Shown in pieces: positions 6,540 to 12,915 of a stretch of 12,915 nt of DNA (the first letter of the stretch is position 1; each line of letters begins with the position of its first letter). The translations under genes and the position numbers were made by a program. The notes beneath the pieces are model-generated. The model was not told the origin of the DNA, did not search any database, and saw only the letters and a list, made by a program, of their open reading frames with translations. The stretch comes from JACPWY01 sp964603655 (GTDB taxonomy: Bacteria; Bdellovibrionota; FAC87; UBA2466). The stretch covers positions 1 to 12,915 of the forward strand of contig CAZRVZ010000029.1 in NCBI GenBank assembly GCA_964603655.1. The letters are read 5' to 3'.

Positions 6540-9500
6540 ATGAAGTCGGAACCGTTACAATCCAACGGGAGACTGGCCGTACTTAAGGCGGCGCTGGCGG
6601 AGCGAATACTCGTCCTCGATGGTGCCATGGGAACGGCCCTCCAATCCCACCCTCTAACCGCTGACGATTTTGGTGGCGAGACTTACGAGGGGTGTAACGA
6701 GCATCTGGTGTTAACGCGTCCCGTTTTGATTCAATCTATTCATGAAAGCCATCTGTTGGCCGGAGCCGATATCATCGAAACCGATACCTTCGGTTCCACT
6801 CCGCTCGTGCTCGCGGAATTTGATCTGGCCGCAAAGGCATATGAGATCAATACGGCAGCAGGTCGAATCGCCCGCGAATCGGCGCAAAAATTTTCCACTC
6901 CGGAAAAACCCCGCTTTGTTGCTGGATCGATGGGGCCGACGACAAAGGCTATTTCCGTCACCGGCGGAATCACCTTTAACGAGCTCATCGCGCAGTTTTA
7001 CGAGCAGGCAAAGGGCCTGGGTGACGGCGGTGTGGACTACTTCCTGCTGGAGACATGTCAGGACACGCGAAATGTCAAAGCGGCTATTTTAGGAATTCAG
7101 CGCTGGCTGGGCGAGTCCGGCGCGAAAATCCCAATTGCGGTTTCCGGTACCGTAGAGCCGATGGGAACTTTGCTCGCCGGCCAGACTATCGAGGCCTTCG
7201 CGGAGTCGCTTGCTCATTTGGATCTTCTGTACATCGGGCTTAACTGTGCCACGGGGCCGGAATTCATGACCGATCACCTGAGAGCACTTTCGCAAATGGC
7301 CCGGTGTCCGGTGGCCTGTGTACCCAATGCCGGCCTTCCGGATGAAAATGGAAATTACCTCGAGACACCGAAAATGATGAGTCGTGTGGTTGGCCATTTT
7401 ATCGATAGCGGCTGGGTAAATTTAGTGGGCGGTTGCTGCGGGACCCGCAAAGAGCACACTGAGGAATTTGCGCGCTTGGTGAAAGACCGAAGGCCTCGGG
7501 CCATTCCGGTTCGTTCGGGTTCGTTTCTGTCCGGTTTGGAGTGCCTCGAGGTGTCGGATGAAATGAGGCCAGTTATCGTTGGAGAACGAACCAACGTAAT
7601 CGGAAGCCGCAAATTCAAGGAGTTGATTGTCAGAGAGGATTTCGAGAGCGCCGCCGAGGTAGGGCGCTCTCAGGTGAAAAAGGGAGCACAAATTCTTGAT
7701 ATCTGCCTTGCCAACCCGGATCGAAATGAAATGGCCGACATGGAGCGCCTGATGGATCGGCTCATCCGCAAGATCAAGGTTCCGCTCATGATCGATTCTA
7801 CCGATGAAAAGGTGATTGAGCTGGCGCTAACCTATTGCCAGGGAAAGGCTATTATTAATTCCATTAATCTCGAGGATGGCGAGGAACGTTTTGAAAAGGT
7901 CGTGCCCTTAGCCAAACGTTTTGGCGCGGCTTTAGTGGTTGGAACTATCGATGATGACCCCAAGCAGGGAATGGGAGTGACTCGTGAAAGAAAGGTGGAG
8001 ATTGCCCAACGGGAGTTCGATCTCCTGACGGGTAAGTATGGGGTTTCGGCTAGTGATATTTATTGGGATCCCCTGGTGTTTCCCTGCGGAACGGGAGACG
8101 AAAACTACAAGGGCTCGGCGCCCGAGACCATCGAGGGGATCCGGTTGCTGAAGGCCCGGTTTCCGGAAACCCGGACCGTATTGGGGATCTCCAATATCAG
8201 TTTTGGGCTGCCCAATACGGGACGGGAAGTACTCAACGCGGTTTTTTTGTATCACTGCGTTCAGGCCGGATTGGATTTGGCCATCGTCAACTCTCAAAAG
8301 CTCGAACGCTTTGCTAGTTTGTCCGAAATCGATCGAACGGTGTGTGAAAGTCTCCTGTTTAGCCGTGGCGATGACCCTGTCGCGGCTTTCGCTAAGCATT
8401 TTCGAGGCCGCTCGCCCGTCGCGGCTTCGAAAACCGAGCTGATGTCGCTAGACGACCGACTGGCCAATTATATCGTCGAGGGTAGCAAGGAAGGACTCAC
8501 TCAAGATCTGGAGCGGAAACTAAAGGAAGCACTGCCGCTCGATATCATTAACGGCCCGTTGATGAAGGGAATGGACCTGGTGGGAAAGCTGTTTAATGAA
8601 AATAAGCTCATTGTCGCTGAGGTTCTGCAGTCGGCCGAGGCGATGAAGTCCGCTGTCGCGTACCTAGAGCCCTTTATGGACAAAAAAGACACGGTTTCGC
8701 GCGGCAAGATACTTCTGGCTACCGTTAAGGGGGACGTCCATGATATCGGCAAGAATTTGGTAGAGATTATCCTCGCTAACAATGGCTTTCAGGTCGTCAA
8801 TCTGGGGATTAAGGTTCCCCCGGATCAGATTATCCGGGCAATTGAGAGCGAACGGCCAGATCTTCTCGGGCTTTCAGGTCTGCTGGTGAAATCGGCTCAG
8901 CAAATGGTCGTGACGGCGTCCGATCTAGCGCGGTCCGGTATTCAGACGCCGCTGCTGGTGGGTGGCGCCGCTCTTACCCAGAATTTCGTAGATAGGCAGA
9001 TTGCGCCTGCCTACGCGAGCGGAACGGTGGCCTATGCTTCCACCGCTATGGCTGGGCTTGACTTGGCCAAATCGGTGGTTGAGCCCGAACGATTTGAAAA
9101 ACTCAAACGGGAGCTTGCTGAGCGCCGATCCCGTTTGGTGGAATCGACGTCGTCGGCGCCCATGACAAAACTCGAAATTTCAACGACTCGCTCACCGTCG
9201 ATCCCGTTACTGGATGTCATTCCCGAGACTGAAGACCTGGAACGCCACGTGCTCGTCGGAAAAACCCCCATCGAGCAGATTTGGAATTATCTAAATCCCA
9301 TGATGGTTTACGGTCGGCATCTGGGAATTCACGGCAACTCGGTGCGGCTGTTCGACCAGATTGCTCGGGACTCCAAACTGCGTCGTCACGCGGAGGAAAA
9401 GGACCCCAAGGCCTTTGAGATTTGGACGGCCGTCGAGGCTGTAAAGGATCAGTATCGAGAGACCGGGTATTTTCGCCCTTCTGCGGTCTACGCATTTTTT

Positions 9501-10085
9501 CGGGCCTATTCGTCGGGAAATACGATTCGGTTCTTGGACGGCATCACTGAATTGGGAGCGATAGAATTCCCGCGTCAACCATCGGCGCCTGGTCTTTGTC
9601 TGGCCGATTTTGTACATTCTGATCCGGCCCGCAAAGACACGGTAGGAGCCTTTGTGGTCACGGTGGGTCAGGGAATCCGGGAAGAATCGGAGCGGCTGAA
9701 GAATGCCGGCGATTATTTGAAGTCGCACATCATTCAGGTGCTGGCGCTTGAAAGCGCAGAGGCCTACGCGGAGGTCATTCACTCTCAAATTCGCAGGGCA
9801 TGGGGATTTGCGGACCCGCCACGGATGACGATGCTTGAACGATTTCAGGCAAAATATCGGGGAAAACGTTATTCATTCGGATACCCGGCCTGTCCACAGC
9901 TGTCCGATCAGACGATACTGTTTAGATTGTTACGTCCCGCGGACATCGGAGTCGAGCTAACTGATGGATTCATGATGGATCCCGAGGCCAGCGTATCCGC
10001 GGTTGCCTTTCACCACTCTCAGGCGAGCTATTTTTCGGTCGGAAAGGGAGCCTTGATGGAGGAGCCTGGGGAGGCTGACAAATAA
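6540..10085 (+). CDS. metH: Cobalamin-dependent methionine synthase
   Basis: The enzyme transfers the methyl group of 5-methyltetrahydrofolate to homocysteine through cob(I)alamin/methylcobalamin, making methionine and tetrahydrofolate in the cytosol. At 1181 residues it has all four modules (E. coli MetH is 1227). The homocysteine domain (about 20-330) has zinc cysteines C236 (GLNCATG) and C299/C300 (GGCCGT). The pterin domain (about 343-610) begins at VIVGERTNVIGSRKFK. The cap and B12-binding domain (about 635-865) has D732-V-H734-D-I-G737, with H734 the lower axial cobalt ligand. The reactivation domain (about 885-1175) has R1110-Y-S-F-G-Y, the RxxxGY motif that binds S-adenosylmethionine. 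Everything needed for turnover and reductive repair appears intact. No Shine-Dalgarno is evident; the in-frame stop at 6528 limits the start to ATG 6540. Its stop overlaps the next gene as TAATG. No metF is in the window. Confidence 0.97.
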   Translation: MKSEPLQSNGRLAVLKAALAERILVLDGAMGTALQSHPLTADDFGGETYEGCNEHLVLTRPVLIQSIHESHLLAGADIIETDTFGSTPLVLAEFDLAAKAYEINTAAGRIARESAQKFSTPEKPRFVAGSMGPTTKAISVTGGITFNELIAQFYEQAKGLGDGGVDYFLLETCQDTRNVKAAILGIQRWLGESGAKIPIAVSGTVEPMGTLLAGQTIEAFAESLAHLDLLYIGLNCATGPEFMTDHLRALSQMARCPVACVPNAGLPDENGNYLETPKMMSRVVGHFIDSGWVNLVGGCCGTRKEHTEEFARLVKDRRPRAIPVRSGSFLSGLECLEVSDEMRPVIVGERTNVIGSRKFKELIVREDFESAAEVGRSQVKKGAQILDICLANPDRNEMADMERLMDRLIRKIKVPLMIDSTDEKVIELALTYCQGKAIINSINLEDGEERFEKVVPLAKRFGAALVVGTIDDDPKQGMGVTRERKVEIAQREFDLLTGKYGVSASDIYWDPLVFPCGTGDENYKGSAPETIEGIRLLKARFPETRTVLGISNISFGLPNTGREVLNAVFLYHCVQAGLDLAIVNSQKLERFASLSEIDRTVCESLLFSRGDDPVAAFAKHFRGRSPVAASKTELMSLDDRLANYIVEGSKEGLTQDLERKLKEALPLDIINGPLMKGMDLVGKLFNENKLIVAEVLQSAEAMKSAVAYLEPFMDKKDTVSRGKILLATVKGDVHDIGKNLVEIILANNGFQVVNLGIKVPPDQIIRAIESERPDLLGLSGLLVKSAQQMVVTASDLARSGIQTPLLVGGAALTQNFVDRQIAPAYASGTVAYASTAMAGLDLAKSVVEPERFEKLKRELAERRSRLVESTSSAPMTKLEISTTRSPSIPLLDVIPETEDLERHVLVGKTPIEQIWNYLNPMMVYGRHLGIHGNSVRLFDQIARDSKLRRHAEEKDPKAFEIWTAVEAVKDQYRETGYFRPSAVYAFFRAYSSGNTIRFLDGITELGAIEFPRQPSAPGLCLADFVHSDPARKDTVGAFVVTVGQGIREESERLKNAGDYLKSHIIQVLALESAEAYAEVIHSQIRRAWGFADPPRMTMLERFQAKYRGKRYSFGYPACPQLSDQTILFRLLRPADIGVELTDGFMMDPEASVSAVAFHHSQASYFSVGKGALMEEPGEADK
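10070..10074 (+). promoter_or_regulatory. Ribosome-binding site inside metH for the next gene
   Basis: GGAGG, inside a longer GGGGAGG (10068-10074), lies 10 nt before ATG 10085 in the last codons of metH. With the TAATG overlap this indicates coupled translation of metH and the UROD/MetE-like gene. Confidence 0.5.
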
Positions 10086-11164
10086 TGCTGACCAATGATT
10101 CGTTGTGGCAGAAGGCTCCTACCGGATTTCTTTTTAGCGGCATCGGCTCGCTGCCGCATCCTTACATCGATGCCGCGATTCAATTTAGTTTTTCCCACTC
10201 GATTCCGTTTTTGCCGCAACTTCCCGCCAGAAATCCTCAGGAGTTTATGGTGAATCAGGCGCTGGACCTGATGCCCGGTCTCACGAGTCGTTCGGGGGGG
10301 CTTGTCGAGATCGACGCGGCCGTTTGGACAAAGCAATCCCAACGTTTGGGGACTTACCTTGAGAAGGCATTCTCGGCGACTAATGCTCACTGGGCCGCTT
10401 TTGATCGTTTTGAACCGTCCCCAGGGGTCTGGAGCTGTTGGACTCCGTTTTTGTGGGAGCTCGAGGAGCGGCGCACACCGTTTGCCAAAATTCAGATCGC
10501 CGGCCCCATGACCTGCCAGTGGGCGCTGCGCCTAGCCGATGGAGGCTTTGCCGATCGAGACGTACTGGTGGGAACTCAGGTGTTTCGTTTGATTCTTGCA
10601 AGGGCGATCGCGATGTGCCGTCGATTGCGCGCGATCGGTGTGGTCCCACTGCTCATTCTGGACGAGCCAGGGTTTTATGGGTTTTCCAGCTCAAATCCTC
10701 GGCAGAAACTGGCGCTAGAGGAGCTTAGAATTTTTTTAATCGCGTTGAAGAAAGAGGAAGTTTTGCTGGGTATCCACTGCTGCAGCAATACCGAGTGGAC
10801 CAGTTTGCTCGGCCTTCCGATCGACATACTGTCTCTAGATGTAAATCTTTCATTGCCGTTTTTGTTGAACCAGACTCAGGCGGTCGAGTCATTTCTCGCA
10901 CGGGGTGGCAGGTTAGCACTGGGAATTGTCCCCACAGGCTCGCATGCGCTCAAGCTCAGATCCTTCGAGCCTCGGTTATTGTGGAGGGACATGGCATCTC
11001 TGGTCAGTGCGGCCTTCGGAAATAATCCAGTCTTATCCCGGCGCCTGCTCACTGAGGCTCTTTATACACCAGCGTGCGGGTTGGCGTTACATTCGGTTCA
11101 AGATGCAGAGGCTATTTTGAGTCATCTGGTTGAGATCGGAGGGTTTGTTTCAGCGCTTCCGTAG
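10085..11164 (+). CDS. UROD/MetE-fold protein, like the catalytic half of MetE
   Basis: The 359 residues resemble the C-terminal barrel of cobalamin-independent methionine synthase and not the full enzyme (about 750 residues). Evidence: the opening GIGSLPH (19-25) typical of this group, LDEPG (192-196), H231-x-C233 (GIHCCSN) and C331 in TPACGLAL. In E. coli MetE the zinc ligands are H641, C643, E665 and C726. H231, C233 and C331 fit three of them; the fourth position appears to be D252 (ILSLD) instead of Glu. A zinc-dependent thiol or methyl transfer is therefore likely. Uroporphyrinogen decarboxylase is the alternative within the fold, but the zinc motif argues against it. The N-terminal folate half of MetE is absent. 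Start and stop junction with metH (TAATG) and a GGAGG site point to co-expression, so a role in methionine or corrinoid methyl metabolism is inferred. The methyl donor is unknown. Confidence 0.75.
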   Translation: MLTNDSLWQKAPTGFLFSGIGSLPHPYIDAAIQFSFSHSIPFLPQLPARNPQEFMVNQALDLMPGLTSRSGGLVEIDAAVWTKQSQRLGTYLEKAFSATNAHWAAFDRFEPSPGVWSCWTPFLWELEERRTPFAKIQIAGPMTCQWALRLADGGFADRDVLVGTQVFRLILARAIAMCRRLRAIGVVPLLILDEPGFYGFSSSNPRQKLALEELRIFLIALKKEEVLLGIHCCSNTEWTSLLGLPIDILSLDVNLSLPFLLNQTQAVESFLARGGRLALGIVPTGSHALKLRSFEPRLLWRDMASLVSAAFGNNPVLSRRLLTEALYTPACGLALHSVQDAEAILSHLVEIGGFVSALP

Positions 11165-12818
11165 CGATTTGGTGCTTCTGTGCTTCACGAAGATAGAGAG
11201 GAATGGGCTGCGATTTTCGCCGCAGAATTAAAATAGCAAACACACTGAGAATTGCCAGGCAGAGCAGGACAAACCAATCGTTGCTCGACGCATAAAGTGT
11301 TCGGGGTGGAGCTAGCGGCAAGGTGACAGTTCTTTTCAGAACGAGCGGCTCTGCTCCATTGACATCGGCAACAACAGACCCGATCGCATCCACAATGAAT
11401 AGAACTCCCGACTGTCCGATTCGCACGATAGGAATGCGGTACTCAACGGCTCGTAACGTGTCGAAGGCCTTTGACCAATGAACGCTACGAAGTCCGATGG
11501 ACTCAGTTCCCCCAAAGCTGAAAAGTGCGTACACCCCGTCATCCACAACGGCTCTCGCAATCAAATCGCTTTGCGTTTCATCGCCGAAGGAGACGCCTAG
11601 CCTCTCTCCTGATTTTAAGAGAAAAGCTCGAGAGTTAGAAAGTTCAAATCCATTGCCCTCAACACCGCCGGGTAAATCGGAAAAACTTTCATTGGAAAGG
11701 CCTGCGGTCTGAGTAAGCCTACCGAAATTAGTGCGTACCGGTATGCGCGCGATCGCAATGGTACGAGTCGGCTCGACCAAGTGCAGAGCCTCGGGTTCGG
11801 TAGCACGGGCTCGGGAAACAAGCAGAGTGGTTTTTAATTTCTGCGCCAACGCTTGAAACGAAGGCCGACAGGATTCGAAATCGGTGTACGGTGTGTTGAC
11901 GAGTGTCGGCCAAAGAATCAAGTCTCGATGAATTGAGTCCTTATCTAGCGTGTCGGTGAGCTGAAACAATTTACTCAGGTTTGGATTCGCAGAATTGCAA
12001 CGGGCTTCCAGCTCGGCCGGAAAGTCTTTCGAGTCGGGTGTCGCAGGTAAGTTCGCGTAAACTATTCCCATCTGGAGCATTCGAGGAGTTGCCCGATTCT
12101 TATAAGATTGAAAAGCCACAATTTCCGATTCGGCGGCTCGCATACCCCAGACCGGCACGAGCCAATAGGCCATCGAAATCACCGCAAGAACGGGGTGAGA
12201 GTCAGGAAACCTGAGGCGTGATGGCATCATCAGGAGTGAGAGCAACGCCCCCATTCCCAAGAATGCGAACGATAGGTATTGAGTACCGGCGAATTCTGAA
12301 CCCTGCAGGATCCAAGAATATTTGAATAACGAGTGGCCCAGCTTCCAGCCGATTGGCCTAGGGATAATCGACTCGGCCAAAACGAATAGTGCGGGAATTC
12401 CCAAGCCAAACCAGCATTCTACAAATAGCGGATCGCGTCGCCTAATGTGGAACCGGTGATGAATCCAACTCCCCACAGTCAAAAATCCGGGTAGGTGAAT
12501 TGCGGAAAGAAAAGATTTGATAAAGTGCCAGGTCAATTGCTGGAGCTCGAGTAAATTGAATGTATAAAGTGAGGCTGAGAAGAGAACCTCGGTGATGGCA
12601 TAAGCAATCGCGAGCGTTAACCCCAGGTAAAGTGTCCCAATGACGTTCGAAACGGAGGCGATCCAGAGCACGCACAGAACGGCAAAAACAAGCACCATCG
12701 GTGCCCAACTTATGGGTGGGAGTGACAACAGAAAGCTGATAACCATCAGGGTGGCGCAGACATTCGGGCGACGTGCAATCCACTCCAACGGATCGAGCCG
12801 GAGCCTGCGGAGCTTCAA
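11112..12818 (-). CDS. Apolipoprotein N-acyltransferase (Lnt)-like membrane protein lacking catalytic residues
   Basis: The 568 residues have the Lnt plan: an N-terminal multi-helix membrane part (about residues 20-230), an external nitrilase-like domain (about 245-490) and a final membrane helix (516-533) followed by a basic tail. The Lnt-like landmark FAGTQYLSF (176-184) precedes the domain, and LRAVEYRIPIVRIGQSGV (455-472) matches the RA-x-E-x-R-P-x-x-R-x-x-x-x-G segment of Lnt. True Lnt adds the third acyl chain to lipoproteins using Glu-Lys-Cys. Here the WPET motif reads WPT (303-305), with Thr where the Glu should be. The ICYE motif reads FGDE (411-414), with Gly for Cys. No lysine stands in the region before NFG (364-366). 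It is thus probably not an active acyltransferase. The start is TTG 12818, with a stop 36 bp upstream in frame and no ribosome site. The 3' end overlaps the convergent gene by 53 bp. Confidence 0.75.
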   Translation of the reverse strand: MKLRRLRLDPLEWIARRPNVCATLMVISFLLSLPPISWAPMVLVFAVLCVLWIASVSNVIGTLYLGLTLAIAYAITEVLFSASLYTFNLLELQQLTWHFIKSFLSAIHLPGFLTVGSWIHHRFHIRRRDPLFVECWFGLGIPALFVLAESIIPRPIGWKLGHSLFKYSWILQGSEFAGTQYLSFAFLGMGALLSLLMMPSRLRFPDSHPVLAVISMAYWLVPVWGMRAAESEIVAFQSYKNRATPRMLQMGIVYANLPATPDSKDFPAELEARCNSANPNLSKLFQLTDTLDKDSIHRDLILWPTLVNTPYTDFESCRPSFQALAQKLKTTLLVSRARATEPEALHLVEPTRTIAIARIPVRTNFGRLTQTAGLSNESFSDLPGGVEGNGFELSNSRAFLLKSGERLGVSFGDETQSDLIARAVVDDGVYALFSFGGTESIGLRSVHWSKAFDTLRAVEYRIPIVRIGQSGVLFIVDAIGSVVADVNGAEPLVLKRTVTLPLAPPRTLYASSNDWFVLLCLAILSVFAILILRRKSQPIPLYLREAQKHQIATEALKQTLRSQPDDSK

Positions 12819-12915
12819 TTCAATGCTGCGTTTGTTTAAGATTATTCAATTCCTGAAAAGGTTATCTTCTTATTTTACACTCAAGCCCCTTTGCGTAGGC
12901 GAGGAAAATGGGTAA
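12819..12915. other. Right-edge region, possible start area of the Lnt-like gene
   Basis: This is A/T-richer than the rest of the right part and should hold the promoter and leader of the Lnt-like gene on the minus strand, but I could not assign boxes. On the plus strand there is an open frame ATG 12822 to TAA 12913-12915, giving a 30-residue, partly amphipathic peptide (MLRLFKIIQFLKRL at its start) with GGAG 9 nt upstream. It could be a small protein, but nothing else supports it. Confidence 0.2.

Noticed and set aside
7932..9788. Long minus-strand open frames opposite metH (for example 7932-8399 and 9291-9788)
   Set aside because: They are antisense to conserved MetH domains, and their translations are low-complexity and Arg/Ser/Pro-rich without family signatures.

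Overview
The window is an ordinary-looking chromosomal stretch of a Gram-negative bacterium with roughly balanced base composition. The evidence for Gram-negative is a small lipoprotein, an apolipoprotein N-acyltransferase-fold membrane protein, full-length cobalamin-dependent MetH and a GAF/GGDEF signalling protein. A D-alanine-type aminotransferase is less common in Gram-negatives. Together these would fit a Bdellovibrionota or deltaproteobacteria-like lineage, but that is only a guess: there is no rRNA or other marker gene to settle it.

Layout. Positions 1-256 hold the end of an unrecognised plus-strand reading frame, apparently split at a run of seven A, followed by a short intergenic stretch. 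On the minus strand come tRNA-Thr(GGT) (616-688) and, 50 bp downstream of it, a small lipoprotein gene (257-565). On the plus strand there is a tight cluster: ABC ATPase and ABC-3 family permease (metal-type importer without its binding protein), D-amino-acid aminotransferase and a SAM-dependent methyltransferase (756-4038). Junctions there overlap or are at most 19 bp apart. Next come two genes preceded by their own gaps: an exported thioredoxin-like protein (4116-4538) and a GAF-GAF-GGDEF diguanylate cyclase (4765-6492).

The methionine region follows: full-length metH (6540-10085), whose stop overlaps the start of a 359-residue UROD/MetE-fold protein (10085-11164). That second protein looks like the catalytic C-terminal half of cobalamin-independent methionine synthase. 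Its 3' end overlaps by 53 bp a convergent minus-strand gene (11112-12818) encoding an apolipoprotein N-acyltransferase (Lnt)-like membrane protein in which none of the three catalytic residues can be found.

The points most worth a second look are the MetH / MetE-core-like pair, the apparently dead Lnt paralogue, the altered inhibitory site of the diguanylate cyclase, the tRNA-lipoprotein arrangement and the possible -1 frameshift site at the left edge. I saw no CRISPR array, insertion sequence, prophage or defence locus.
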